In this document: piece after piece, positions 48,445 to 57,274 of the stretch
How positions within the stretch are numbered: the stretch's first letter is position 1
Layout: each line of letters opens with the position of its first letter
DNA from: Armatimonadota bacterium
GTDB taxonomy: Bacteria; Armatimonadota; HRBIN16
NCBI GenBank assembly: GCA_026003175.1
Contig: BPGT01000003.1
Coordinates: 372,001 to 436,000 of the forward strand
DNA: 64,000 nt
Reading direction: 5' to 3'
Notes under the pieces: model-generated
Told to the model about the DNA's origin: nothing
Seen by the model: only the letters and a program-made list of their open reading frames with translations
Databases searched by the model: none
Position numbers and translations under genes: made by a program

Positions 48445-49683
48445 ATGGCACAAGTAATTATGCCCAAGATGGGCGACGGAATGACGGAAGGAACCATCCT
48501 GCGCTGGCTGAAAAAAGAGGGCGACAGCGTAGAGGTCGGCGATATCATCGCGGAGATAGAGACCGACAAAGCCAGCGTGGAGCTGCCTGCAGAAGCATCG
48601 GGCAAGCTGGCGAACATCCTGGTCAAAGAGGGCGATACCGTGCCCGTTGGCGCGGTGATTGCAGAGATTCTGGGTGAGGGCGAACAGCCTCAGGTGACCA
48701 AACCTGCAGAGACGCCCACAACAGCAACGGAGATGGTGACGTCCGTTGCCGAACCGGTGGCGGAAGCACTGCGCGAGGAGCCTCCGACGCAAGAGCGGGT
48801 GAAAGCCTCTCCGCTGGCACGACGCATCGCGCAGGAAGCGGGCATCGACCTCGCCATGGTGAAAGGCACGGGACCTGGCGGGCGTATTGTGGAGCGTGAT
48901 GTGCAACAGTTCATTGCCTCTCGGCAAGCGACGGCTCGCCCACCGCTGACGGAGCCGGCACGTCCCGCCGCTGCGGTAGCCGAATCGCCTGCTCTGGTGG
49001 GGGGTGAACCGCTCAGCCGGATGCGCCGCCTTATCGCCGAGCGCACCACGCTCACCAAGCAAACGGTTCCGCACTTCTACGTGACGATGGACATCGACAT
49101 GTCCGAGGCGATGGCGCTGCGCGAACGGCTGAATACAGCGTTGCCCGAAGATGCACCGAAGATTTCGGTCAACGATTTTGTCACTAAGGCGTGTGCGCTG
49201 GCTCTGGCACGTTATCCGCAGGTGAACGCGCTGTACCAAAACGAGCGGATTTACCTCAGCAGCGAAATACACATCGGCATCGCGGTGGCGTTGCCAGATG
49301 GGCTGATTGTGCCCGTACTGCGCCATTGCGAGCGCAAAACGCTGCGCCAGATCGCAGTGGAGACGCGCCAGCTGGTAGAAAAGGCTCGAGCGGGACGCCT
49401 GACGCCCGATGAGTACACCGGCGCAACCTTCAGTATCTCTAACCTTGGGATGTACGGGGTGGACGAGTTCATCGCCATCATCAATCCGCCTGCGGTGGCG
49501 ATACTGGCGGTCGGTGCGGTGCAAAAGCAACCCGTTGCGCTGGAAGACGATACTGTGGTCGTACGACCGCGCATGAAGATTACTCTCTCCGCAGACCACC
49601 GTGCGCTGGACGGCGCAGTTGCCGCCGAGTTTCTGCGCGAGCTGAAGCGCATTCTGGAAAATCCATACGTGATGGTGGAGTAG
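48445..49683 (+). CDS. pdhC: Dihydrolipoamide acyltransferase (E2)
   Basis: Core acyltransferase of the 2-oxo acid dehydrogenase complex, 412 residues. One lipoyl domain (lysine in ETDKASVE, about residue 43), a linker, an E1/E3-binding domain (SPLARRIAQEAGIDLAMVKG, about 125-160) and the catalytic domain ending with ADHRALDGAVAAEFL (about 383) holding the His and Asp of the active site. A single lipoyl domain is common outside enterobacteria. It is the last gene of the operon; dihydrolipoamide dehydrogenase must come from elsewhere. Confidence 0.94.
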   Translation: MAQVIMPKMGDGMTEGTILRWLKKEGDSVEVGDIIAEIETDKASVELPAEASGKLANILVKEGDTVPVGAVIAEILGEGEQPQVTKPAETPTTATEMVTSVAEPVAEALREEPPTQERVKASPLARRIAQEAGIDLAMVKGTGPGGRIVERDVQQFIASRQATARPPLTEPARPAAAVAESPALVGGEPLSRMRRLIAERTTLTKQTVPHFYVTMDIDMSEAMALRERLNTALPEDAPKISVNDFVTKACALALARYPQVNALYQNERIYLSSEIHIGIAVALPDGLIVPVLRHCERKTLRQIAVETRQLVEKARAGRLTPDEYTGATFSISNLGMYGVDEFIAIINPPAVAILAVGAVQKQPVALEDDTVVVRPRMKITLSADHRALDGAVAAEFLRELKRILENPYVMVE

Positions 49684-49697
49684 CTGCACAAAAACCC

Positions 49698-49727
49698 TTG
49701 ACAAGTAGACCAATTGTAGTATATACT
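49698..49727 (+). promoter_or_regulatory. lexA promoter with overlapping inverted repeat
   Basis: TTGACA (49698-49703), an 18-base spacer and TATACT (49722-49727). The -10 is part of the inverted repeat TATAC-TTC-GTATA (49722-49734), a possible LexA operator for self-repression, though it matches no LexA consensus I know. Confidence 0.5.
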
Positions 49728-49756
49728 TCGTATAGTATTTCGGGGGAGGGAGGACA

Positions 49757-50401
49757 ATGACACGAGGACTGACCCATAAGCAGGAGATGATTCTGCGCTT
49801 CATCCTGCACTACACCCGTGAGAACGGCTATCCGCCTACCATTCGCGAAATTGGCAACCAGTTTGGCATCTCCAGCCTGCGCGGGGTGACCGTGCACTTG
49901 GACGCCCTGCAACGCAAGGGTTATATCGAGCGCGAGCACAAAAGCCGCAGTATCCGCGTGGTGCACCCCGAGTTTGTGCAGCATCTGGAGAGCTCGCCCG
50001 ACGTAGCGATGTTACCGCTGATAGGTACGATTGCCGCAGGCACGCCGGTGCTGGCATCACAGAACATCGAGGCGCTGGTACCGGTACCGCGCGAGATGGT
50101 GCACAACATTGAAGGTGCCTTCTTGCTGAGAGTACGGGGCGACTCGATGGTGGGCGAGCACATTCTGCCACGCGACCTGGTGATTATCAAGCCACAAAGC
50201 ACTGCTGAAAACGGCGAGCTGGTAGCGGTGCTGATTGGCGACGAAGCGACTATCAAGCGCATCCAGTACGATAACGGCAAGGTGCGCTTGCTTCCGGCAA
50301 ATCCCGCATACGAGCCGATTGAGGTGCGCCCCGAAGAAACACGTGTGATCGGCAAGGTGATTGGGCTGTTGCGCTCGTACGACAGAGGGTTGGCGTATTG
50401 A
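49757..50401 (+). CDS. lexA: LexA repressor
   Basis: SOS-response repressor of 214 residues. The N-terminal winged helix reads TIREIGNQFGISSLRGVTVHLDAL (as two blocks, about residues 25-52) and the C-terminal part is an S24 autoprotease domain. The self-cleavage site is Ala94-Gly95 (TIAAGTP), with Ser130 (GDSM) and Lys167 (ATIKR) as the catalytic pair. GGGAGGGAGG precedes the ATG. The convergent pabC-like gene begins 10 bases beyond its stop with no clear terminator between. Confidence 0.95.
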   Translation: MTRGLTHKQEMILRFILHYTRENGYPPTIREIGNQFGISSLRGVTVHLDALQRKGYIEREHKSRSIRVVHPEFVQHLESSPDVAMLPLIGTIAAGTPVLASQNIEALVPVPREMVHNIEGAFLLRVRGDSMVGEHILPRDLVIIKPQSTAENGELVAVLIGDEATIKRIQYDNGKVRLLPANPAYEPIEVRPEETRVIGKVIGLLRSYDRGLAY

Positions 50402-50411
50402 GAAAGCAAAA

Positions 50412-51257
50412 CTACATCTGCCCTTTAACCAGAGACTGGTATTTTGCCTGTAGGTTTTTGACTACTTGAGCTACCGGAATGGGTACGTCATCCAGGCGAA
50501 TGACCGGCACAATCTCGCGCACCGAGTTGGTCAGAAATACCGCCTGCGCATGGGGCAGTAGGCTAGCGTGGATGCGCTTTTCACGACACTCTATGCCCAT
50601 CTGCTGGGCTATTTCGAATACCGCCTGTCGCGTGATGCCCGCTATAATGCCCTCTTCCAGAGGCGGAGTCAACAGGCGTTCTGTATACCATACGAACACA
50701 TTGCTGAGAGCGCCTTCGGTTACATAGCCTTCGCGGTTGAACCATATTGTCTCGTCTGCGCCCTGCACCCTTGCCAGCAGCTGCGCTTCGAGATGCCACG
50801 CATAATTGCCCCATTTGGGCTGTTCTCCTCTCACTGCACGCGGGTCGGGTAACAGCGCAGCAGGGACGCCAGCCTGCCACCTTGCGATTTGCTCCGGGCT
50901 GATGCGCTCCGCCAGCATGAAATAGGAGGGCGCAATCAGTTCTGAGCCTGCGGTCACCGTGATGCGTAAGCGAGCGTCTACCCCCAGCAAATCGTTCGCT
51001 TCCAGCAGATTAGCGATAGCCTGCTGAACTGCTGATGTGCTGAGGTCCACTATCTGCCGGGCGTGAGCGAACAGGTGCAGTCGCTCCATCCAGCGGCGAA
51101 GGCGTTGCAAGTGCTGCTCCAAACGAAACGGATGTCCGTCATAACAACGCATGGTTTCGAACAGCGAGGCTCCGTACAGCACCGCTGCATCGCGTATCGG
51201 CAGATGTAGTTCGCTCTCAGCGCACAGGCGACCGTTGCACCATGCCCACAGTGCCAT
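50412..51257 (-). CDS. pabC: Class IV aminotransferase, probable aminodeoxychorismate lyase
   Basis: PLP enzyme of about 281 residues in fold type IV: RDAAVLYGASLFETMRCY near the start, a lysine in PKWGNYAWHLEAQ as cofactor lysine candidate, and EGALSNVFVW as the phosphate-binding block. It overlaps pabB, so release of p-aminobenzoate from aminodeoxychorismate for folate is the likely role. Branched-chain or D-amino-acid aminotransferase are the family alternatives. AAGGGGA favours the ATG at 51257 over 51263. Confidence 0.82.
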   Translation of the reverse strand: MALWAWCNGRLCAESELHLPIRDAAVLYGASLFETMRCYDGHPFRLEQHLQRLRRWMERLHLFAHARQIVDLSTSAVQQAIANLLEANDLLGVDARLRITVTAGSELIAPSYFMLAERISPEQIARWQAGVPAALLPDPRAVRGEQPKWGNYAWHLEAQLLARVQGADETIWFNREGYVTEGALSNVFVWYTERLLTPPLEEGIIAGITRQAVFEIAQQMGIECREKRIHASLLPHAQAVFLTNSVREIVPVIRLDDVPIPVAQVVKNLQAKYQSLVKGQM

Positions 51258-52800
51258 ATACATGCTCCCCTTGTGATGCACGAATAGCCTCAAACCACCC
51301 CATCGCCTTGATCAAGGTTTCCGCGTACTCCTCATCAGCATTCGAATCAGCGACGATGCCACCGCCTGCATAGAAGGTAATCTTCTTGTCGCGAACCACG
51401 GCGGTACGAATGGCGATGTTCATGTCGATGCCGCCGTGGAAGCCGATATATCCGAGTGAGCCAGTGTATACCTCGCGGGCGACAGGTTCTACCTCCTCGA
51501 TAATCTGCATCGCACGCACCTTAGGCGCACCGGTGATACTGCCGCCAGGGAACGTTGCCCATAGCAGAGTTGCCGCGTCTACCTCAGGGCGCAGGGTAGC
51601 TTGCACCGTGCTGGTGAGGTGGTACATCTGCGCAAAGCCTTCGAGCGTCATCAACTCGGCAACTTCGACGGTGCCAACCTGCGCCACACGCCCCAGGTCG
51701 TTACGCTCTAGGTCCACAATCATAATGTGTTCCGCGCGGTCCTTGTGGCTGTGCAACAGTTCACAGGCGTATCTCCTATCCTCGCTCATATCGGTTGCTC
51801 GCGGGCGCGTGCCTTTGATAGGGCGAGTTTGTACGCGGCGGGTGATGGGGCACACATGCAGAAACCGCTCTGGCGACAGGCTGATGATAGTGAAGTCTTC
51901 CGCTTGCAGGTACGCTCCGAAGGGTACAGGGCTGATGGCACGTGCTCGCAGGAACAATCCAGCAGGGGAACCTTCAAAGCACGCCTGAAACATCTGCGCA
52001 AGGTTGACCTGGTACACGTCGCCTGCTGCGATATAGCGCTGGATGCGCCGGTGAGCCTGCGCGTATTCACGTCGGCTCCAGTACACCTGCGTCTCGCCAC
52101 AATGGTAGGCGGGAGCAACGGGAGGAGCGGGGGTGTTCAGAAGACTCTGCCACTGTGTGACGAGTTGCTGAAGCCTTTCCTGTGCTCGCCGGAGCTGTGC
52201 AGCACCCTGGTGCGGAAAGCCCGTGGATGTCAGAATCATTTCCCGGCGGTAGAGGTCGATAGCTGCTATCGCGTCGTAGAAGCCAAACCAGTAGAGCGGT
52301 AACCTGTTAGGTGCAGGAAGGCGATTGGGGCAGGATTCTATCAGGGCTTTGAGTCCGTAGTTCAGAAAGCCGATGGCTCCCGCTGGCAGAGGCGTGAGAT
52401 AATTCGCAGCTGGCAGGGAGTATCTGTTCAGGAACGTCTGCAGTAGCCGCAAGGGGTTGCCCGCGACAAACTGGCTCCCCTCATCGGACGAGTGCCACCA
52501 AGCCCCATCCTCCGTGCCTTCCAGAATACCGAACGGCTCTTGTGCCACGATGCAGTAACGCGCCAAAGGGAATTTACCTGCGGGCGAAGGCTCCGTTGCG
52601 CTATCCAGCAACACGATGCCCGGCTGCTGCAGCGGCAGGCGGGTATATATCTCCTGCAGGGACAGCCCATCTGGCAAGGGGATAGCTGCCCACTGCAGAA
52701 GATGTTCGCCACACGGCGCTACCACGTGTTCTGCAGGGTACAGGCGCACTCCCTTACTCGAACTTATCCACCTTAAATCTCTCCACCGAGAACGGCTCAT
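51217..52800 (-). CDS. pabB: Aminodeoxychorismate synthase component I
   Basis: Chorismate-using enzyme of up to 527 residues for p-aminobenzoate synthesis. C-terminal chorismate-binding blocks are present: TRPIKGTRPR, ERNDLGRVAQVG, GSITGAPKVRAMQIIEE and GGGIVADS. The ATG at 52800 lies 47 bases inside the AMMECR1 gene without a clear ribosome site; a GTG at 52749 just after that gene is another possible start. No glutamine amidotransferase subunit is adjacent. Anthranilate synthase is the alternative, but the pabC partner argues for PABA. Confidence 0.88.
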   Translation of the reverse strand: MSRSRWRDLRWISSSKGVRLYPAEHVVAPCGEHLLQWAAIPLPDGLSLQEIYTRLPLQQPGIVLLDSATEPSPAGKFPLARYCIVAQEPFGILEGTEDGAWWHSSDEGSQFVAGNPLRLLQTFLNRYSLPAANYLTPLPAGAIGFLNYGLKALIESCPNRLPAPNRLPLYWFGFYDAIAAIDLYRREMILTSTGFPHQGAAQLRRAQERLQQLVTQWQSLLNTPAPPVAPAYHCGETQVYWSRREYAQAHRRIQRYIAAGDVYQVNLAQMFQACFEGSPAGLFLRARAISPVPFGAYLQAEDFTIISLSPERFLHVCPITRRVQTRPIKGTRPRATDMSEDRRYACELLHSHKDRAEHIMIVDLERNDLGRVAQVGTVEVAELMTLEGFAQMYHLTSTVQATLRPEVDAATLLWATFPGGSITGAPKVRAMQIIEEVEPVAREVYTGSLGYIGFHGGIDMNIAIRTAVVRDKKITFYAGGGIVADSNADEEYAETLIKAMGWFEAIRASQGEHVYGTVGMVQRSPVR

Positions 52801-53281
52801 TGGGCGCGATGCCTGCCTTCATACGGGCGATGTGTAACTGCTGTTCCACGGTGTTGACCTCCGGTAAATCGGGTAGTAGCAGACCGCGCCTGCCGTCCTC
52901 TGTGTGCACAATCACCCCGTACACGCGCGGGTCCAGCTCCTCCATTGACTGTACCGGCTCAGGCGGATGTAGCACGTACACAGTATATTCAAGGTCGTGC
53001 AGTTCCGACACGTCCACCGGCGGGAAGCGCGGGTCCTTCAGCGCGGCGTCCAGCGCGACCAGAATAATCTCCCTGCCGATGTCGGGATGCATGGGACGCA
53101 GCGTGCCGATGCAGCCGCGCAATTGCCCGTCGGAGGTGTGTATCGAAACGAAAACACCCTGCCAATTCTCCACCGGGGGCGGAGGCAAATCGGATGGCGG
53201 TTCGATAATTTCGCGGTCTCGTAAGAAATGCTCTACAGCCTCACGCGCCAGCTGAGCGTACGGATGACGTGTTGTTCCCAT
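52754..53281 (-). CDS. AMMECR1 domain protein (AmmeMemoRadiSam system protein A family)
   Basis: Conserved protein of 175 residues. RGCIGTLRPMHPDIGREI with the conserved Cys (about residue 55), DPRFPPVDVSEL and PVQSMEELDPRVYGVIV are the family blocks. It starts at ATG 53281, sharing one base with the plsY stop (TGATG). The biochemical function of the family is not established; it often accompanies MEMO1 and radical SAM genes, none of which are next to it here. Confidence 0.9.
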   Translation of the reverse strand: MGTTRHPYAQLAREAVEHFLRDREIIEPPSDLPPPPVENWQGVFVSIHTSDGQLRGCIGTLRPMHPDIGREIILVALDAALKDPRFPPVDVSELHDLEYTVYVLHPPEPVQSMEELDPRVYGVIVHTEDGRRGLLLPDLPEVNTVEQQLHIARMKAGIAPNEPFSVERFKVDKFE

Positions 53282-53904
53282 CAGCGCTTCCCCCACAGAT
53301 TCACTCGCGGCTCTGTGCCCGCCCGCAGGCGCTGGAAGTTCGGGCGGTGCTTCCACGCAATCCACAGCGCAGCGAGCAGGGCTGCTCCATGCACAATATC
53401 ATTTGTCTCAAATATCCACATCCACACCAGCGGCAAGGACAGCGACCCCAACACCGAGGCGACAGACACATAGCGGGTGAGCAACACCAGCACGCCCCAC
53501 GTGGCGAACGCACACAACGACGCCCACGGCGACAGCGCGAGAAATACCCCTAAACTGGTAGCAACTGCTCTGCCGCCCTGTCCACGCAGGTAGGGCGAGA
53601 AGCTGTGACCCACTATCGCGCCGATGCCCGCCGAGATGCCGTCCCAATTGAACACATTGCCTAGCAGAACAGGCGCACTACCCTTGGCGGTGTCCAGCAG
53701 AAAAACGATAACACCTGCTACCGGTCCCAGCACCCGATAGGCGTTGGTTGCCCCGATGTTACCGCTGCCTACCTCGCGCAGGTCTACCCCTTTCCATAGT
53801 TTAGCAATCAGCCAGCCGAAGGGAATGCCACCGATAAGGTAGCCGACCAGTAGTGCTAAACCATAGTCTCGTCCCAGCCATGCCAGCAGGTCCGTCATAG
53901 ACAT
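53281..53904 (-). CDS. plsY: Glycerol-3-phosphate acyltransferase PlsY
   Basis: Membrane acyltransferase that uses acyl-phosphate to make lysophosphatidic acid, about 207 residues with five or six helices. The three cytoplasmic motifs are present: GSGNIGATNAYRVLG (about 49), GHSFSPYLRGQGGRAVATSLG-type loop (about 100) and the late WKHRPNFQRLRAGTEPR. The ATG at 53904 has GGAGA eight bases before it; an in-frame ATG at 53919 overlaps glnE. Confidence 0.94.
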   Translation of the reverse strand: MSMTDLLAWLGRDYGLALLVGYLIGGIPFGWLIAKLWKGVDLREVGSGNIGATNAYRVLGPVAGVIVFLLDTAKGSAPVLLGNVFNWDGISAGIGAIVGHSFSPYLRGQGGRAVATSLGVFLALSPWASLCAFATWGVLVLLTRYVSVASVLGSLSLPLVWMWIFETNDIVHGAALLAALWIAWKHRPNFQRLRAGTEPRVNLWGKR

Positions 53905-53908
53905 GGTG

Positions 53909-56900
53909 TCAGTCTCCAAACAGATCGCGCTCTACCCACCCTCTTACTTCGCTCATCAGATGCTCGAACTCCTGCAGCATCTGCACCGGGTTTTCTCTGC
54001 CCAGCATCCGCGCCAGTATCTGCAGTTCCGCCTCGTCGTCGGGTATCACATCGCGCGGCATGCCGTGACGCAGGGTAAGCACGTTGCGCACGGTGTTCCA
54101 CAGCGGGTATGCCTCTGCCACGTTGCGACTGTCCGCGGGAGAGACCATCGCAATCATGCGCAGGGCATGCAGTGCGGAAAGGGTGCTGGTGTGGCGCACG
54201 CTACGGTGTTGTTTGCCCACGCGCAGCTGCCACGTTTGCACCGCGAATTCGATATCTAACATCCCGCCGTATCCCAGTTTCACATCGCGCCAGCGGTGCT
54301 CCGGCTTCAATCGTTCGTTCTCCACCCGGCGTTTGATGTGGCGGATGGACTCCAGCTCCTCGTCGCTCAGTCCGCGCGCATACACCACCTCTTCTTCCAC
54401 CATCTGCCGCCACGCTTCGCCGACTACCGGATTGCCTGCGACGGGGCGGGCTTTAATCAACGCCTGCCGCTCCCACGTGTCACCGCGCGTGAGGTAGTAC
54501 TGGCGGTAGTCGTCCACTGTACGCACAATGGCTCCAAAACGTCCCTCCGGTCGCAGGCGGGCGTCCACCTCCAGCGGCGCGTGCTGCGAGCGCACCAGTC
54601 GGCAAAACTGCAAGCACTCCTCGCACATCTTTGCGGTGACCGCATACGCCTCCGCGTGGGAAACAGATGCGGGATGCTCGAACACGAACAGGATGTCGGC
54701 ATCGGAGGCGTAGCCCAGCTCCCATCCACCCAGCTTGCCCATACCGATTATCGCCACCGAGCGCAACACCTCTTCTCGGTCAGGATGCGCTTCTATTGCG
54801 TGCGCCTGAACTAGCTGTAGCACGCACTCCAGGACCGCCTCCATCAAGTGCGTCAGGTCTCGGGCGGTATCCACGCCGCGTGCCTCGCCCCACACGTCGC
54901 GAGCGATAATGCGCAACCTCTCCCGTCGGATGAAAGAGGCTATCGCCTGCGCCTGTCGTTCAGGGAAGCCTCGCGGGATGCCGGGGCGCAGTTCCTCTGG
55001 CAAGCCCAGCCGCTGGCGCAGTGCCTGAAGCATCTGCTCGCGCGTTTTGGGTTCGCTGGCGATAATCTCCTCACTGAAGAGCAGGTCCAACAGCTCCTGG
55101 TGATTGCTCAGCAGGCGCATGGTAGGCGGGCTTGCCCCAGCCAGCCCCACCAGTCGCCGAAGCACCTCTGGACTGTCTGCGAAGGCGGTATATAGCTGTG
55201 CACGGTTGGGCACTGCTAGCGCGAGAGTCTCGATGCCCAGCAGGGCGTCATCGGGAGAAGGGCTGCGCGCGGCGTAGGTAATGAGCGCGGGTGCGATACG
55301 CAAAAAGCTCTGGCGCATGGCGGGGCTCGCCGCGCCTCGAGTAACAGGTTGCACCCCATCTATCTCCTCGATACCTGCGTCCGTGCCCATCAACGGGATT
55401 TGTAACAAACGTAGAGCGCGTTCCGGTTCACGGAAACCGTTCTGCTCTAGATGCTGGTGCACCTTTTGCTGTGCTCTGGGGTCGTCGATGGCGTTCAACA
55501 GGTCGCGCAGGGTGCTCTCCTGCTGTTGCATCACACGGTCGCTTGCCTCGCCGTAAAACACGCGCAGGAATATCTCGCGCACCTGCGCCCGCACGCGATC
55601 GTAGGTCTCGCGGAAGTACTCGGCGTTTTCGAAACCCATGCGCCTTGCCAACAAATCCAGCTGGCGCGGGTCGGTGGGCAGCTTCTGCGTCTGTTGTTCG
55701 TATAGTATCTGCAGGCGGTGCTCGATAGTGCGCAGGAAGCAATAGCTTTCGCGCAGGATAATGGCTTCTTCCGGGGTGAGAAACCCCTCACGGCGCAGCC
55801 GTTGCAATGCCTCCAGCGTGTTGCCCGTGCGCACCGAGGGGTGTTGACCACCCACCAGCAGCTGCAGCAGTTGCACGGTGAACTCGATATCGCGGATGCC
55901 ACCCTCCCCAATCTTGACGTTGGTGTGGGTCTCATCGGCAAGATTGGCTTTCTGCTCTAAACGGCGTTTGTTGTGACGGATGTCCTCCACCCATTCGGCT
56001 GGCACGTAGCTCTGGTAGATATACTCCTGCGCCATACGAGTAAACGCCTCGCCCAGGCGCGGGTCGCCCGCCACGAAACGCGCCTTAATCAGCGCCTGTC
56101 GTTCCCACGTCTCCGCCCAATTCTCGTAGTAGTGTCGGTAACTGCTGAGCGAACGGCTGGGTGGACCGTACCTGCCTTCAGGGCGCAGGCGCAGGTCTAC
56201 CCGAAACACAAACCCGCGCTCGGTGTTCCTCGCCAGCACGTTCACTATCTCTTGCGCCAGCCGCTCGGCATACTGGGAGCCGCTCATCTTGCCTGTGACG
56301 CCCACATCGTCATCATGCACAAAGATGAGGTCGATGTCGGAGGAGTAGTTCAGCTCCCTTCCACCCAGCTTGCCCATACCGATTACAGCGAAAGCGGGCG
56401 TCCCGCTCATCTCGTAGCGTCGAGCTAGTTCCCCGTGCGCTATTTCGTAAGCCACCTGCACACAGGCATCGGCGAAGTCGCTAAACGCCTGTGCGACCTC
56501 GGGCAGGTCCAGAACTCCCAGAATGTCCATCACACCGATGCGCAGTACCTCACGCTGTTTATAGCGGCGCAGAGCGTCTATCTTCATGCCGTAGCTGGTG
56601 CAGGTACGCATCAGGTTTTGCAGGTCGCGGTAATGCTGGGAAGCTGTTTTGGGACGCCGGCGCAGGCTGGGGTCGGAGAAGAACTCGAAGTACTCCGGGT
56701 TCTGTATCAGGATTTCAGAGAAGAACTGGCTAGTAGCGCACACGGTGAAGAAAATCTCCAGCACCGTGGGGTTCTCGGCAAGGAAGCGGTAGTAGGGCAG
56801 TCGGTTCGCCAGGTTCGCCTGCCAGCGTTCGAAGTTGTTCAGCGCCATATCGGGGTCGGGCGACAGCTTCATCGCCTGCAGTAGGTGGGGTAGCATCTGG

Positions 56901-57040
56901 TCAAAGGCTTCGGCGTGCGGTCCCCAGCCGCGCAGGATTTCGAAAATGGTACGCGCGCGTTGCAGGTCACGAATGCCAAGATCCTGCAGCAGCGCGTCGG
57001 TCAGCGATGCTAACGGGTTAGGTGGTTTTTCCACTGGCAC
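53909..57040 (-). CDS. glnE: Glutamine synthetase adenylyltransferase/deadenylase
   Basis: Bifunctional regulator of glutamine synthetase, 1043 residues, normal length. Two nucleotidyltransferase domains are visible: MGKLGGRELNYSSDIDLIFV (about 223) for deadenylation and MGKLGGWELGYASDADILFV (about 768) for adenylylation, each with helical bundles after it and RLRPEGR blocks. The product controls nitrogen assimilation with PII, which is not in the window. plsY follows after four bases; a tandem repeat lies just upstream. Confidence 0.95.
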   Translation of the reverse strand: MPVEKPPNPLASLTDALLQDLGIRDLQRARTIFEILRGWGPHAEAFDQMLPHLLQAMKLSPDPDMALNNFERWQANLANRLPYYRFLAENPTVLEIFFTVCATSQFFSEILIQNPEYFEFFSDPSLRRRPKTASQHYRDLQNLMRTCTSYGMKIDALRRYKQREVLRIGVMDILGVLDLPEVAQAFSDFADACVQVAYEIAHGELARRYEMSGTPAFAVIGMGKLGGRELNYSSDIDLIFVHDDDVGVTGKMSGSQYAERLAQEIVNVLARNTERGFVFRVDLRLRPEGRYGPPSRSLSSYRHYYENWAETWERQALIKARFVAGDPRLGEAFTRMAQEYIYQSYVPAEWVEDIRHNKRRLEQKANLADETHTNVKIGEGGIRDIEFTVQLLQLLVGGQHPSVRTGNTLEALQRLRREGFLTPEEAIILRESYCFLRTIEHRLQILYEQQTQKLPTDPRQLDLLARRMGFENAEYFRETYDRVRAQVREIFLRVFYGEASDRVMQQQESTLRDLLNAIDDPRAQQKVHQHLEQNGFREPERALRLLQIPLMGTDAGIEEIDGVQPVTRGAASPAMRQSFLRIAPALITYAARSPSPDDALLGIETLALAVPNRAQLYTAFADSPEVLRRLVGLAGASPPTMRLLSNHQELLDLLFSEEIIASEPKTREQMLQALRQRLGLPEELRPGIPRGFPERQAQAIASFIRRERLRIIARDVWGEARGVDTARDLTHLMEAVLECVLQLVQAHAIEAHPDREEVLRSVAIIGMGKLGGWELGYASDADILFVFEHPASVSHAEAYAVTAKMCEECLQFCRLVRSQHAPLEVDARLRPEGRFGAIVRTVDDYRQYYLTRGDTWERQALIKARPVAGNPVVGEAWRQMVEEEVVYARGLSDEELESIRHIKRRVENERLKPEHRWRDVKLGYGGMLDIEFAVQTWQLRVGKQHRSVRHTSTLSALHALRMIAMVSPADSRNVAEAYPLWNTVRNVLTLRHGMPRDVIPDDEAELQILARMLGRENPVQMLQEFEHLMSEVRGWVERDLFGD

Positions 57041-57085
57041 CCCTCGATGTGAACGATGATATGCGAAAGCCTGAGTGTAAGTAGA

Positions 57086-57254
57086 CCTAACCCCCCTGCC
57101 CCCTTCCCTGCGAGGGAAGGGGGAACTCCCCTCTCCTTGTAGGAGAGGGGACGGGGGTGAGGTTTTTCTGGCTCACCTAACCTTTCTGCCCCCTTCCCTG
57201 CGAGGGAAGGGGGAACTCCCCTCTCCTTGTAGGAGAGGGGACGGGGGTGAGGTT
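57086..57254. repeat. Two tandem copies of a palindrome-rich repeat
   Basis: Two 79-bp units (57086-57164 and 57176-57254, spacing 90) are almost identical. Each contains two hairpins: CCCCCTTCCCT/AGGGAAGGGGG and CCCCTCTCCT/AGGAGAGGGG. On the minus strand they translate as PHPRPLSYKERGV repeats, a known signature of dispersed intergenic repeats in several bacterial phyla. They occupy the gap between der and glnE. Confidence 0.88.
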
Positions 57255-57274
57255 CCACCACAACGCCCAATCCC

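Noticed and set aside
57086-57254. Repeat pair considered as a short CRISPR array
   Set aside because: The units are about 79 bp with only 11 bp between them, consist of two hairpins, and number only two; no cas genes are present.
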